Shown: piece after piece, positions 25,203 to 36,020 of the stretch | Layout: every line of letters starts with the position of its first letter | How positions within the stretch are numbered: position 1 is the first letter of the stretch | From: an uncultured Alphaproteobacteria bacterium | GTDB lineage: Bacteria; Pseudomonadota; Alphaproteobacteria; HIMB59 | DNA: 64,000 nt | NCBI GenBank assembly: GCA_902524245.1 | Contig: CABZCN010000001.1 | Location: 62,001-126,000 of the forward strand | Reading direction: 5' to 3' | Made by a program: the position numbers and the translations under genes | Notes under the pieces: model-generated | What the model was told of the DNA's origin: nothing | The model's input: the letters and a program-made list of their open reading frames with translations, nothing else | The model's database searches: none

Positions 25203-26954
25203 CTAAAGACTTTTTTCAAACTCATCTATTAGACCTGAAATCATTGAGAGGCCTTTTTCCCAACTATTTTTTTGTTTTAGATCCACATTAAATGGTTTTA
25301 AAACTTCACTATAGTGTTTCGAGCCACCACTTTTTAAAAGACTAATGTAACTTTCCTTAAAATTTGGAAGGCCCTCATCATAAAGTTGAATCAAAATATT
25401 TACTAAACAATCTCCAAAAGCATATGCATATACATAGAAAGGAGTATGAATAAAATGAGGTATGTATGTCCAAAAATATCTATATCCGTCTGTTAATTCA
25501 ATATTAGGCCCAAGACTTTCTATTTGTGTTTTCATCCAAAAATCACAAAGTTGATCAGGTGATAACTCTCCTTTTTTTCTCTCATAGTGAACTAACTTTT
25601 CAAATTCAAAAAATGATATTTGCCTGACAACTGTGTTAATCATGTCTTCTATTTTTGATGCTAAAAGATATTTTCTGGCATTCTTGTCACTTTCTTCAAG
25701 TAGTGTTCGAAAAGTCATCATCTCTCCAAAAACACTTGCTGTCTCTGCTAGAGTAAGAGGAGTGCTGGATAACAACAATCCTTGTTTAGCAGACAAATAT
25801 TGATGACATCCATGTCCAAGTTCATGAGCTAATGTCATTACATCTCTGGTTTTACCGTGGAAGTTTGTCAAAATGTATGGGTGTATTGAAGGAATTGTAG
25901 AGGCTGCAAATGCTCCTGGAGATTTACCTGATTTTAATTCAGCATCAATCCAATTATTATTAAAAAATAATAATACAATGTCTTTGAAACTTTCATCAAA
26001 GTTGGCATATGAACGTATTACAATATCTTTTGCCTCAGACCAATTTATCTTTTTATTGGGTGAGTCAGGATAGGGCGCATTTCTATCCCAATAATTAAGT
26101 TTTTCTTGATTAAAAAGTTTGGCCTTAATTTCATAGTATCGATGTGAAATATTCTTGTAATTGGAAGTTACACTTTCAGTTAGTGCCTCCACAACTTCAT
26201 TTTCAACATTGTTCGCTAAATTTCTTGAGTCTGTTGGAGATTTGTATTTTCTCCACTTATCATTTGTAATTTTATCTTTTGCTAGAGTGTTTGTAATAAA
26301 AGAAAAAGTTTTTATATTCGATTTAAAAACATCTTCAATACTCTCTGCCGCTTTTTTTCTTGTAGTTGCTTTATGATCAGATAATAAATTTAAAGCTTCT
26401 GAACTATTTAAATCTTTATCATCGATTTTAAATTTTAAATCATTTATTTGTTCTTCAAAGAATCTTACCCATGAAGAGTTAGAAGTTAAATTCTTATCAA
26501 GGAAAATCATCTCACTCTTTTCATCAAGTTGATGTTGTTTATATCGACGAATGTTAGTTAACCAATTTTTATATTTGCCAGCATTTAATAAAAATTTTTC
26601 AAATTCTTGGTCATTTGTAGCATTTATTTCGTTAGTAAAAAAAATTAAGTTTGATGATATCTCTGTAAGTTTTTCATTGATACCTTGATAGAATTGAACC
26701 GTCTCTTGATCGTTCATATTTGTTGCATATATCAAAAAAGCAAAATTTCCAAGCTTGTCACCAAGTTCATTACCGTCTTCATACTCTTTTATAATACTTT
26801 CGAGGATTTGAGCTTGATTAACTAATTGACCTTTATATTTTTTGTTAAAAGATTTAGAAAAATTTTTATATTTTTCAAGATCAATATCAATTCCTTCATC
26901 TTTTATAGAAGAGTAAAAATCTCCTAAATTCCAGTTCGGCAATTTCTCGGTCAT
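25203..26954 (-). CDS. pepF: oligoendopeptidase F-type M3 metallopeptidase
   Basis: A 583-residue zinc peptidase with HELGH at 377-381 (H377, E378, H381) and the third ligand in the following LAETASVFGE segment. Length and the flanking YILTNFHGKTRDVMTLAHELGH context match the M3B oligoendopeptidase F group. The enzyme cleaves short peptides in the cytoplasm and has no signal peptide. It is in a minus-strand set with the DUF1244 gene (5-base gap upstream) and the UbiB-like kinase (6-base gap downstream). Confidence 0.92.
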   Translation of the reverse strand: MTEKLPNWNLGDFYSSIKDEGIDIDLEKYKNFSKSFNKKYKGQLVNQAQILESIIKEYEDGNELGDKLGNFAFLIYATNMNDQETVQFYQGINEKLTEISSNLIFFTNEINATNDQEFEKFLLNAGKYKNWLTNIRRYKQHQLDEKSEMIFLDKNLTSNSSWVRFFEEQINDLKFKIDDKDLNSSEALNLLSDHKATTRKKAAESIEDVFKSNIKTFSFITNTLAKDKITNDKWRKYKSPTDSRNLANNVENEVVEALTESVTSNYKNISHRYYEIKAKLFNQEKLNYWDRNAPYPDSPNKKINWSEAKDIVIRSYANFDESFKDIVLLFFNNNWIDAELKSGKSPGAFAASTIPSIHPYILTNFHGKTRDVMTLAHELGHGCHQYLSAKQGLLLSSTPLTLAETASVFGEMMTFRTLLEESDKNARKYLLASKIEDMINTVVRQISFFEFEKLVHYERKKGELSPDQLCDFWMKTQIESLGPNIELTDGYRYFWTYIPHFIHTPFYVYAYAFGDCLVNILIQLYDEGLPNFKESYISLLKSGGSKHYSEVLKPFNVDLKQKNSWEKGLSMISGLIDEFEKSL

Positions 26955-26959
26955 CTAAA

Positions 26960-27253
26960 CTATTTTTTTTTAAATTGTTCTATTTGTTCTTTTGTTACCT
27001 CTGATTGATATTTACTTTTCCATTCAGAGTAAGCCATTCCATAAATAATCTTTCTTGATTCCTCATAGTCTAGATCATAGTTTTCCTCTTTTGCATATTT
27101 AACGTACCATTTTGATAAACAATTTCTGCAAAATCCACTAAGACTCATCAGGTCAATGTTTTGTACATCAGTCCTATCTCTTAAATGATTAATTAAATGA
27201 TCAAGCACGTTAGCTTTAATTTTGTACTCTTGTTCTTTTGATATTTTACTCAT
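26960..27253 (-). CDS. DUF1244 family protein
   Basis: A 97-residue protein matching the conserved DUF1244 pattern: NIDLMSLSGFCRNCLSKWY in the middle and IYGMAYSEWKSKYQ toward the end. The paired cysteines (CRNC) suggest a metal or thiol site. Function is unknown. The gene is divergent from pyk, an arrangement often seen in Alphaproteobacteria, and precedes pepF by five bases. Confidence 0.85.
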   Translation of the reverse strand: MSKISKEQEYKIKANVLDHLINHLRDRTDVQNIDLMSLSGFCRNCLSKWYVKYAKEENYDLDYEESRKIIYGMAYSEWKSKYQSEVTKEQIEQFKKK

Positions 27254-27300
27254 GGTAATTTACTAATATCATGTTATTTATTAATTTCTAAACAAATCGA

Positions 27301-28737
27301 ATGAAACTTAGAAACCGCAAAGCCAAAATTGTTGCAACTTTAGGACCTGCCTGTGAGACTGATAAAGCTATTGAGAAATTATTTTTATCTGGTGCTGACG
27401 TATTTCGTCTTAATTTTAGTCATGGTGACCATGCGGATCACAAAAAAAAAGTTAAAATTATTCGAAATTTAGAAAAAAAACATAATCGTTATATTTGTAT
27501 TTTAGGTGACTTGCAGGGTCCAAAATTTAGAGTTGGTAGATTTCTAAATGTCAAAGAGCAACTAAAAAAAAATCAAATATTTACTTTCGATCAAAATAAA
27601 AAAGAAGGTAATAGTTCACGGGTTTACTTACCTCATAAAGAAATTTTTAAATCTATAGCAATAGGGCAAAGACTGTTAGTTAATGATGGTAAGGTAAGGT
27701 TAAAAGTAAAATCAAAATCTGCATCTGCAATTAAATGCGTAGTAACAGATGGTGGAGAAATTTCTAATAACAAAGGATTGAATATTCCAGATACAAAACT
27801 TGATTTAAAAATAATTACTCCAAAAGATAAAAAAGATTTAGAGCTAGCTATTAAACTTGATGTTGATTGGATTGCTCTTTCATTTATTCAAACTACAAAA
27901 GATTTATTAACAGCAAAAAAACTTATTCCTGCAAAGTTTAAAGTAATGGTTAAAGTAGAAAAACCATCTGCTATGGAAGAAATTGAGTCGATAACTGAAA
28001 ATTCTGATGGAATTATGGTTGCTAGAGGAGATCTAGGTGTAGAAACTAATCCAGAAGATGTGCCAATTCATCAAAGAACAATGGTAGCTGCATGTAGAAA
28101 ATTTGGAAAACCGTGTATTGTTGCAACTCAAATGCTTGAGAGTATGATTGACTCACCTACTCCGACAAGAGCTGAAGCATCTGATGTTGCTACAGCAGTA
28201 TTTCAAGGGGTAGACGCTGTAATGTTATCTGCAGAGTCAGCTGCTGGAAATTATCCAAAAGAGTCTGTAGAAATGATGGATAAAATAATAAAACGTGTTG
28301 AGAGTGATCCTAAATATTTAGCTAATATTCAAAATTATAATTTGAATGTTGTAAAAACATCAACAGAAGCTATTGCTACTGCAGCACTTGAAGTAGCTAC
28401 AATTGCTGAGTGCAATTGTATCGCAACATTTTCTCAATCAGGAAGATCTGTTTTAAGGGTTGCAAGAATGAGACCTGATGTGACGTTAATAGGTTTAACA
28501 ACAAATAAAAAAGTTGCTCGTCAAAATGCTTTAACTTGGGGTACTTTTATGGATGTTGTGGATGAAATTTCATCGTCAACTGAGATGGTTGACCGTGCCT
28601 GTAAAATAGCAAAGGTAAGAAAAATACTAAAACATGGTGAAAAAATAATAATCACGGCTGGAGTACCTTTTGGAAAAGTTGGAAATACAAATATTCTTCG
28701 AATAGCTAAAATTATTTCTAATAGTAAATTAACTTAA
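27301..28737 (+). CDS. pyk: pyruvate kinase
   Basis: A 478-residue enzyme, full family length. The N-terminus is KIVATLGPA, the catalytic lysine sits in VMVKVEKPSAMEE (about 222), and the metal/substrate motif GIMVARGDLGVE follows. The C-terminal allosteric domain is present, with a recognisable TFSQSGRS phosphate loop. It converts phosphoenolpyruvate and ADP to pyruvate and ATP. No ribosome binding site is visible in the 47-base divergent gap to the DUF1244 gene. The 3' end overlaps the convergent aminotransferase by nine bases. Confidence 0.95.
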   Translation: MKLRNRKAKIVATLGPACETDKAIEKLFLSGADVFRLNFSHGDHADHKKKVKIIRNLEKKHNRYICILGDLQGPKFRVGRFLNVKEQLKKNQIFTFDQNKKEGNSSRVYLPHKEIFKSIAIGQRLLVNDGKVRLKVKSKSASAIKCVVTDGGEISNNKGLNIPDTKLDLKIITPKDKKDLELAIKLDVDWIALSFIQTTKDLLTAKKLIPAKFKVMVKVEKPSAMEEIESITENSDGIMVARGDLGVETNPEDVPIHQRTMVAACRKFGKPCIVATQMLESMIDSPTPTRAEASDVATAVFQGVDAVMLSAESAAGNYPKESVEMMDKIIKRVESDPKYLANIQNYNLNVVKTSTEAIATAALEVATIAECNCIATFSQSGRSVLRVARMRPDVTLIGLTTNKKVARQNALTWGTFMDVVDEISSSTEMVDRACKIAKVRKILKHGEKIIITAGVPFGKVGNTNILRIAKIISNSKLT

Positions 28738-29925
28738 CTTAGAACAAGCAGTTTTAATTCTTCGGCAGGCATCCTCTAATATTGAGTCAGAGGTTGCATA
28801 AGAAATTCTAAAGAAACCCTCTAATCCAAATGCAGAACCTTGTACACCTGCAACACCCACCTCTTCGAGAAGATAATCCATAAAGTCACCATCAGTTAAA
28901 AGTTTTTTACCAGACTCGGTTGTCTTACCTAAAACATCTTTACATGAAGCAAAAACATAAAAAGCACCCTCTGGAGTTCTGCAAGACAATCCTGGTGTTT
29001 CATTTAAATGTTTTACAACTAAATTACGTCTTCTAAGAAAAGATTCATTGTTTGACAAGATAAAACTTTGATCTCCATTTAATGCCTCAACAGAGGCTGC
29101 CATTGATATTGATGCTGTTGAAGATACGTTTTGTGATTGAACTTTGTTCATTGCATTGATGAGACTGATTGGACCTGCTGCGTAGCCTACTCTCCAGCCT
29201 GTCATGCAATAAGACTTGGATAATCCATTCATCGTCAACGTTCTTTCTTTTAAAAATGGGCAAACTTCAGCTATTGTTTTGAACTCATTGGTGTCGTAAA
29301 CGATCTTTTCATAAATATCATCAGATAAAATAAAAATATTTTCATAATTTTTAAGAACATCTCCTATAGCTACCAATTCCTCTTTGGTATACATAGATCC
29401 AGTCGGGTTACTTGGACTATTTAGCATCAACCATTTTGTTTTTGAAGATATATTTTTTTCCAAATCCTCAGGTGTAATCTTAAAACCATTTTTCTCACCG
29501 CACTCTACAATTATAGGTTTTCCATCATTTAAAATTACAATGTCGGGGTAACTCACCCAATATGGAGCGGGGATAATAACTTCATCACCTTGATTAATTG
29601 TTGCTGAAAAAGCATTATAAATTATGTGCTTTCCACCAACTCCAACTGTAATATTACCAAGTTCATAGTCTAAGTTATTATCTCTTTGAAATTTTTTTTG
29701 AATTGCAACCTGCAATTCTGGAGTTCCTTTACCTGGTACATACTTTGTAAAACCCTTATTTATCGCATCTATTGCTGCACTTTTAATGTGATCAGGTGTA
29801 TCAAAATCTGGTTCTCCAGCTGCTAAAACAATCACATCCTTACCTGCCCTTTTAAGTTCCTGAGCCTTCATATTGGTGGCTATTGTCAAAGATGGTTTTA
29901 TGTTGTTAACTCTATTAGAAATCAT
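28729..29925 (-). CDS. aatA: aspartate aminotransferase (class I, subgroup I-gamma type)
   Basis: A 398-residue PLP enzyme. It contains NSPSNPTGSMY (the cofactor-contact Asn-Pro segment), the PLP lysine in NGLSKSYCMTGWRVGY (K at about 237) and the C-terminal arginine in FFRISYATS that binds the substrate carboxylate. The length and the SKSYCMTGWR context match alphaproteobacterial aspartate (sometimes aspartate/prephenate) aminotransferases. It interconverts aspartate plus 2-oxoglutarate with oxaloacetate plus glutamate. It is a lone gene divergent from uvrB across 47 bases. Confidence 0.9.
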   Translation of the reverse strand: MISNRVNNIKPSLTIATNMKAQELKRAGKDVIVLAAGEPDFDTPDHIKSAAIDAINKGFTKYVPGKGTPELQVAIQKKFQRDNNLDYELGNITVGVGGKHIIYNAFSATINQGDEVIIPAPYWVSYPDIVILNDGKPIIVECGEKNGFKITPEDLEKNISSKTKWLMLNSPSNPTGSMYTKEELVAIGDVLKNYENIFILSDDIYEKIVYDTNEFKTIAEVCPFLKERTLTMNGLSKSYCMTGWRVGYAAGPISLINAMNKVQSQNVSSTASISMAASVEALNGDQSFILSNNESFLRRRNLVVKHLNETPGLSCRTPEGAFYVFASCKDVLGKTTESGKKLLTDGDFMDYLLEEVGVAGVQGSAFGLEGFFRISYATSDSILEDACRRIKTACSKLS

Positions 29926-29972
29926 TTTTTTTATTTAGTAATCTATAAACTTATTTATAAATTTCTACAAGT

Positions 29973-31955
29973 ATGCCGTTTAAAATAGTAAGTGAAAATA
30001 AACCAAAAGGAGATCAGCCTCAAGCAATTAAAAAATTAATTGATGGTTTAGAAAAGAGAAAACAAAGCCAAGTATTATTAGGTGTAACCGGCTCTGGAAA
30101 AACTTTTACAATTGCAAATGTTATTGAAAAATATAACAGACCAACATTGATCATGGCTCCCAATAAGACTTTGGCTGCTCAATTATATGAAGAGCTAAAA
30201 GTATTGTTTCCTAATAATGCAGTTGAGTATTTTGTGAGTTATTATGATTATTATCAACCAGAGGCTTATGTACCTCGATCAGATACATTTATAGAAAAAG
30301 AGTCATCTATAAATGAACAAATAGATCGTTTTAGACACTCAGCAACTAGATCATTAGTAGAGAGAGAAGATGTAATTATTGTAGCAAGTGTTTCATGTAT
30401 TTACGGTATTGGGTCTGTTGACTCTTACTCAAAAATGACTTTAGAAATTAAAAAAGGACAAAACATTAATTTAATGGAGTTCCTAAGAGAATTAGTAGAG
30501 TTACAGTATAAAAGAAATAATATTGATTTTAGAAGAGGTATGTTTCGAGTAACTGGAGATCGAGTTGATGTGTTTCCTGCGCATTTAGAGGATATAGCTT
30601 GGAGGATAAGTTTTTTTGGAGACGAAGTCGAAGATATTAAAGAATTTGATCCTCTCACAGGTGAATTCATTCAAAGTTTCGAAGGAGTAAAAATCTTTGC
30701 AAATAGTCATTACATTACTCCAAAACCTCGATTAGAGAACGCTATAAAAGAAATTAAGAAAGATTTAAAAATAAGACTAGAAGAGTTTGATAAGGAAAAA
30801 AAATTACTTGAATTTCAAAGATTAAAAGAGAGAACTAATTTTGATTTGGAAATGATACAGGCAACAGGAACATGTTCAGGAATTGAGAATTATTCTAGAT
30901 ATTTAAGTGGAAGACAACCTGGTGAAGCACCACCAACTCTATACGAGTTTATTCCGGACAACTCACTTCTTATTATTGATGAGTCTCATGTATCCGTACC
31001 TCAAATAAATGGAATGTATAAAGGTGACCGATCCAGAAAAAAAACTTTATCAGATTATGGGTTTAGACTTCCTTCTGCATTGGATAATCGACCTTTAACT
31101 TTTGAAGAATGGAATATGATGCGCCCCCCAACTATTTTTTTATCTGCAACTCCTGGATCATGGGAATTGAATGAAGTCGAAAATGAGTATGTTGAACAAA
31201 TTATACGACCCACAGGTCTAATTGATCCTGAATGTGTGATCAAAACAACTGTCAATCAAGTGGAAGATTTGATGGGTGAAATTAACATAACACTCAATAA
31301 TAAAAATAGAGTATTGATTACAACTCTTACAAAAAAAAATGCTGAGGACTTAACCAATTACTTAAAGGAACATAATTTAAAGGCTGAATATATGCATTCT
31401 GATGTTGAGACTATTGATAGAATAAAACTTATTCGCTCTTTAAGAATTGGGGAGATTGATATTTTAATTGGCATTAATTTACTCAGAGAAGGACTAGATA
31501 TTCCTGAGTGTGGTTTAGTAGCCATCCTTGATGCTGACAAAGAGGGTTATTTAAGGTCAAAAACTAGTTTGGTCCAAACTATAGGTCGTGCAGCCAGAAA
31601 TATAGATGGAAAGGTGATTTTGTATGCAGATGTGATAACTAAAAGTATCAAAGCAGCTCTTGAGGAGACAAAATACAGAAAAAATAAACAAATTGAATTT
31701 AATAAAAAAAATAACATTACTCCACAATCAGTGAAAAGAAATATTGGTGAAATTATCGAGAGCATCTATGAAAAAGATAGCTATACTGTGGATACATCTG
31801 AAATTGATAAATTGAGTCCTAATAAATTTGAAAAACATGTTCAAAAATTAGAGAAAAAAATGTTATCTGCAGCTGAAAATTTAGATTTTGAAAAAGCTGC
31901 AATGTTCAGAGATGAGATAAGGAAACTTAAAAAAGATCAAATGGGTGTGAATTGA
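29973..31955 (+). CDS. uvrB: excinuclease ABC subunit B
   Basis: A 660-residue DNA repair helicase. It has Walker A GVTGSGKT (about 38-45), the beta-hairpin region [12 protein letters not shown], the helicase motifs DESH and QTIGRAARN, and the C-terminal UVR domain ([19 protein letters not shown]) that binds UvrC. Together with UvrA and the UvrC encoded 10 kb away it performs nucleotide excision repair. No alphaproteobacterial SOS box is visible in the 47-base upstream gap. The stop overlaps the start of the exchanger gene. Confidence 0.97.
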   Translation: MPFKIVSENKPKGDQPQAIKKLIDGLEKRKQSQVLLGVTGSGKTFTIANVIEKYNRPTLIMAPNKTLAAQLYEELKVLFPNNAVEYFVSYYDYYQPEAYVPRSDTFIEKESSINEQIDRFRHSATRSLVEREDVIIVASVSCIYGIGSVDSYSKMTLEIKKGQNINLMEFLRELVELQYKRNNIDFRRGMFRVTGDRVDVFPAHLEDIAWRISFFGDEVEDIKEFDPLTGEFIQSFEGVKIFANSHYITPKPRLENAIKEIKKDLKIRLEEFDKEKKLLEFQRLKERTNFDLEMIQATGTCSGIENYSRYLSGRQPGEAPPTLYEFIPDNSLLIIDESHVSVPQINGMYKGDRSRKKTLSDYGFRLPSALDNRPLTFEEWNMMRPPTIFLSATPGSWELNEVENEYVEQIIRPTGLIDPECVIKTTVNQVEDLMGEINITLNNKNRVLITTLTKKNAEDLTNYLKEHNLKAEYMHSDVETIDRIKLIRSLRIGEIDILIGINLLREGLDIPECGLVAILDADKEGYLRSKTSLVQTIGRAARNIDGKVILYADVITKSIKAALEETKYRKNKQIEFNKKNNITPQSVKRNIGEIIESIYEKDSYTVDTSEIDKLSPNKFEKHVQKLEKKMLSAAENLDFEKAAMFRDEIRKLKKDQMGVN

Positions 31956-32878
31956 TTGAGAGTTTATTAGGAGTATTAATAAGTCTTGCTCTATTAATAT
32001 GGTCATGTGATTTTGCAATAAAAAATTCAATATTAATCTCACACGTTTATAAAATTAGGCCAATCCTTGTTGGAATATTCATTATAGCAATTGGCACTTC
32101 CCTCCCTGAGTTTGCAGCAACATTTCAAGCATTAAAATTAAATTCTATTGGAATAGTAGCTGGTAATCTTGTTGGAAGTAATATCGCAAATATTTTATTG
32201 GTAGGGGGTATCATGCTATATCCCATTACTAGGTTAGTGACTGATAAAAGGGATAAAAGTACTTTTTTATTTTTCTTAATTTTTTCAATCGTTTTTTTTA
32301 TTTTCATAATATTTAATTTTAATATTGGCTACACCTACGGAGTTTTACTTTTTGGATTACTTTGTTTTTTTATTTATTTTGAGTTAAAAAAGCCAATTGA
32401 TGAAAGTAACACAATATCCGAGATATCACATTCTTCATCTTTTTTTATCATTTTAAAAATAATATTAGCATTTATTGTGTTATTTTTTAGTTCTAAGTAT
32501 TTTATTGTTTATGCGAAAAATCTAACTAGCATATTTGGTGTTGCAGAAACTACAATTGGAATAACAATTGTTGCTTTTGGTACATCTTTACCTGAGGTAA
32601 TTGCAACAATTTTATCAATTGTAAAAAAACAAAATAATTTGGCTATTGGAAATATTCTCGGGTCAAATATAGCCAACATATTTGGAATAACAATTATTGC
32701 TGTGCTAATCAATGGAAGTATAAATTTTTATGAATTGCTTGGTCAAATTGATAAATGGCTATTTTTAGTAACTTCTTTATTATTTTTTATAATTATTTCT
32801 TTAAAATTAGCTGGAAAATTAATTTCTCTTGGCTTTATATTAGCCTATATGATCTATTTTGTGTTCCTATATTTGTAG
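31952..32878 (+). CDS. sodium/calcium exchanger family protein (YrbG-like)
   Basis: A 308-residue membrane protein with about ten helices in two inverted repeats. Each repeat carries the ion-binding alpha motif: [10 protein letters not shown]...[10 protein letters not shown] in the first half and [11 protein letters not shown]...[10 protein letters not shown] in the second. Acidic E residues in both motifs are the cation ligands. It exchanges Na+ for Ca2+ or another cation across the inner membrane. The start is a TTG at 31952 that overlaps the uvrB stop (TTGA); no ATG lies nearby in frame. Confidence 0.9.
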   Translation: MIESLLGVLISLALLIWSCDFAIKNSILISHVYKIRPILVGIFIIAIGTSLPEFAATFQALKLNSIGIVAGNLVGSNIANILLVGGIMLYPITRLVTDKRDKSTFLFFLIFSIVFFIFIIFNFNIGYTYGVLLFGLLCFFIYFELKKPIDESNTISEISHSSSFFIILKIILAFIVLFFSSKYFIVYAKNLTSIFGVAETTIGITIVAFGTSLPEVIATILSIVKKQNNLAIGNILGSNIANIFGITIIAVLINGSINFYELLGQIDKWLFLVTSLLFFIIISLKLAGKLISLGFILAYMIYFVFLYL

Positions 32879-32887
32879 AGTGAATAA

Positions 32888-35080
32888 ATGAAAAAATTAA
32901 AAGTCCTAATATCCATAGCAATACTTTTAATTTTAGTGATTTTATTTGGGCTTAGTTTTCTAAGATTGCCTATGAATATTTTATCTCAAGAAATGGTCGA
33001 AAGAGAAACTAAAGGTTTTGTTACATTGAACAGTTTATCAAATCAAACTTTAAAAATTATGCCTAAACCAATTCTCTCTGTAGATAATTCAAATTTCAAG
33101 ATTAATCATTATTTATTCCAAACTGATTTGGCAGCTTCTAATATTGAAATTTCTAGATCTATTTTTAACGCAGATGATATTTCAATTACACTCAACCAAG
33201 CAAGAATAGAAAATATAAATTCAAATTTTGTTAATAATGCTATTTTACTAGAGGGTGATATCGATAATTTAAAATTAAAGATCTCTAACGAGGGCAATAA
33301 TACAAGAATAATATCAAATAAATTTAAATATAAAGGATCTGATTTATATTTTGATATTTATACAACTGACTCAGAAATAGATAAAATTGATTTTTCCATA
33401 GAAAATCTGGAAATAGATGAACTAGTATTACTTTTAGGGGGAAATTACCAGGAGGTTTTAAAAAAAATAAATTTTCAAAGTCTTGACATAAAAGGTGAAT
33501 ATGTAAAAGAAAATTTAAATATTGAAGACCTAGTTATTACTTTAGCTGACAAATCACAAATTAATATTGAGGGGAATTTCAATTTAAGCAATTTCATTAG
33601 TTCTGATTTATCAATTAGAGGTCAAAATATCTCTTCAGATAATTTATTTCAAATGATTAGTAATATAAATATTTTCAATGAAATTATAGACATTCCTCAA
33701 GGAATAATTGAAACTTTTGATTTAAATTACACTTCAAATAATTTAACTATAAATAAAATCTTGTATGTCTCTGATCAAGGAACAAACTTAGATTTAAATG
33801 GAACTATTGAAAATCTTGATTTTTATAATGCTAACTTTAATGCAAGTCTTAACTCTGGTTCCAAAGATGACTTATCAGTATTATTAAAATTTTTACCTTA
33901 TTCGGAATTAGTAAAGCAATTTAAATTTGATGAAATTGAATTTTCCAGCAATTTTGCAAATAATATTTTTACAATTAATCAAATAAATATAACTAATAAG
34001 GATGAAAATATTATTCAAATTAGCGGCACTTATGGGCTCGATGATATCGATAGCCTACAATTAGATATTCAATTAAAACGGTTTAGACAATTTGAGTTAA
34101 TTCCATCTGACTCATTAATTAGATTATTAAAAACATTAAATACGGAACATATCAACGCGAGTGGCCTTATAAATGGCTCAAATTTTGCTATTGAAGATCT
34201 TCAATTAATTAATTTGGAAGGTTCGAATTTATTGATTGACGGTAATTTAGATCTAAATAACTTTAATAATGCCTCTTTGAATATTGGAATTGAAAATTTA
34301 AATAAAACAGAACTCTTAAATATCATCTCTGAATTAACTGAAGAAGATTTTACAAATATTGTGGATCTTGTTGACTTTGATTATTTAGAGTCAAACTTAT
34401 ACGCTGATCCAGTCAATGATCTATTTTTGATAGAAAATTTAGATCTAATAAATAAAGATAAAATTTCAAATATTTCTGGATCAATTAAAAATCAGATGTT
34501 TACTGGTACAGTCAAATTAAATGATTTAAATTTATCTAATTTTGATCGTTTATTTTTAAATACATCTCGTATTAAAGGAAATATTAATTTATCTTTAGAT
34601 GTTTCTGAACCTGTTAATCTTAAAAATATTAAAAATATATCTGGAAACATAGATGGTGATATTAATGTTAATATTACTGAAGAGGAATTTGCACTAGTTT
34701 TATTTATTCAATCTCTATCTCAAGACATTGAGGATTTTGAACAAATTAATGAATTATTAAACACATTAGCAAATTCATTCATTAATCGAAGTAGTTCTAT
34801 TTCTGGACAAATTTCAAATAATAATTTGAATGAATTGAAAATTAAAAACTTAATTTTAACATCACCAGACGGAGAGACTTTAGAGGCAGAATTAGAATTA
34901 GATTTGAATAATTTTAAAATTACAATTTTTGATATTATTGACAATGAGGATTTTGTTATAAAATATCAAAATGGAAATTATTCCTATGAAAGAGTCATAC
35001 CTGATGGGACTGTAAAAAAACCTATAGAAGATTTAATTCAAAAAAATATAAATAAACTTTTTGAAAATTTATTTCAGTGA
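32888..35080 (+). CDS. AsmA-like protein anchored in the inner membrane
   Basis: A 730-residue protein with one N-terminal membrane anchor (about 6-27) and a long periplasmic part built from repeated beta-strand segments. Many are of the form xxINxSGxxxLNDFxxxxLxIxxxN, typical of AsmA/TamB-related bridge proteins thought to move phospholipids between the membranes. The composition is extreme in N, I, L, D and S. The C-terminus has no second membrane segment. It lies 9 bases after the exchanger and ends in a 12-base overlap with convergent gshB. Assigned by pattern and architecture rather than by a sharp motif. Confidence 0.75.
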   Translation: MKKLKVLISIAILLILVILFGLSFLRLPMNILSQEMVERETKGFVTLNSLSNQTLKIMPKPILSVDNSNFKINHYLFQTDLAASNIEISRSIFNADDISITLNQARIENINSNFVNNAILLEGDIDNLKLKISNEGNNTRIISNKFKYKGSDLYFDIYTTDSEIDKIDFSIENLEIDELVLLLGGNYQEVLKKINFQSLDIKGEYVKENLNIEDLVITLADKSQINIEGNFNLSNFISSDLSIRGQNISSDNLFQMISNINIFNEIIDIPQGIIETFDLNYTSNNLTINKILYVSDQGTNLDLNGTIENLDFYNANFNASLNSGSKDDLSVLLKFLPYSELVKQFKFDEIEFSSNFANNIFTINQINITNKDENIIQISGTYGLDDIDSLQLDIQLKRFRQFELIPSDSLIRLLKTLNTEHINASGLINGSNFAIEDLQLINLEGSNLLIDGNLDLNNFNNASLNIGIENLNKTELLNIISELTEEDFTNIVDLVDFDYLESNLYADPVNDLFLIENLDLINKDKISNISGSIKNQMFTGTVKLNDLNLSNFDRLFLNTSRIKGNINLSLDVSEPVNLKNIKNISGNIDGDINVNITEEEFALVLFIQSLSQDIEDFEQINELLNTLANSFINRSSSISGQISNNNLNELKIKNLILTSPDGETLEAELELDLNNFKITIFDIIDNEDFVIKYQNGNYSYERVIPDGTVKKPIEDLIQKNINKLFENLFQ

Positions 35081-36013
35081 TCTTAAAACAAAATCAATTA
35101 TATCTTTTTCAATCTTACTTTTATTTAATCTGTTAATTTCTTGAATTCCAGTAGGAGATGTAATATTTATTTCTGTTAAATAGCCATCTATCACATCAAT
35201 ACCAACAAAAAATAATTTTTTTTTCACCAAAAATGATTTTATTTTTTTACAAATGTACTTATCTTTGTCAGTGATATTGGTTTCTACTGCCCTTCCACCT
35301 GCATGAAAATTTGCCTTAATGCTATTAGTTCTAGGCACTCTTAATACAGCTCCAGCAATGTCCCCGTTTATGAGAATAATTCTTTTGTCTCCTTTTTTGA
35401 AATTTTTAAGGAATCTTTGAATAATTACTGGGCAATTCGAAAATTTTTTTATGTAATTTTTTAAGAACGTACTTAGATTAGTCTTGTTATGGCTAATTTT
35501 TTGAATTCCTAATCCTCCATTTCCATAAGCGGGTTTTATAATAACCTCTTTATTCTTCTTTATAAACTTTATGATGGCTTCTATATTTGATGATATTAAG
35601 GTCGGGGGGGTTAATTCTGGGAAGTTCATCATAATATGTTTTTCTGGAAAGTTCCTAATCTCCTTTGAATTATTTAAAATTAAAGGTTTTTTTAATTGAT
35701 CTAATAAATAGGTATTAGAAATGTAATTTAAATCGAAGGGTGGATCTTGTCGAATAAAAATGGCATTCATATGCTCTAAATCAATTTCTTTTAGGATCTT
35801 TCTTTGATACGAAAGCTGATTATTTTTTTTCAAACTTAATCTAGAAACGTGAGATTTAATTTTATTAACTTTATTAATCTCACTAAATACCCATCTTGGA
35901 TCATTGTAATAACAATCTATACCTCTATTTAAAGACTCCTTGATTAACATATAAGTAGAGTCCTCGTTAATATTTATTTTTTTGGGATCATCCATTTGAA
36001 AAAGAAATTTCAT
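35069..36013 (-). CDS. gshB: glutathione synthetase
   Basis: A 314-residue ATP-grasp enzyme. The N-terminus MKFLFQMDDPKKININEDSTYMLI is the GshB prokaryotic substrate domain. The ATP-grasp core includes KPAYGNGGLGIQ, RFLKNFKKGDKRIILINGD and the C-terminal EINITSPTGIQEI that carries metal ligands. It joins gamma-glutamylcysteine and glycine. It is encoded seven bases after gshA on the same strand, so both steps of glutathione synthesis are one transcription unit. Confidence 0.94.
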   Translation of the reverse strand: MKFLFQMDDPKKININEDSTYMLIKESLNRGIDCYYNDPRWVFSEINKVNKIKSHVSRLSLKKNNQLSYQRKILKEIDLEHMNAIFIRQDPPFDLNYISNTYLLDQLKKPLILNNSKEIRNFPEKHIMMNFPELTPPTLISSNIEAIIKFIKKNKEVIIKPAYGNGGLGIQKISHNKTNLSTFLKNYIKKFSNCPVIIQRFLKNFKKGDKRIILINGDIAGAVLRVPRTNSIKANFHAGGRAVETNITDKDKYICKKIKSFLVKKKLFFVGIDVIDGYLTEINITSPTGIQEINRLNKSKIEKDIIDFVLRSLK

Positions 36014-36020
36014 AGCAAAT

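Noticed and set aside
29926-29972. SOS box upstream of uvrB or uvrC
   Set aside because: Neither the alphaproteobacterial GTTC-N7-GTTC pattern nor its complement is present in the uvrB gap or in 42228-42326.
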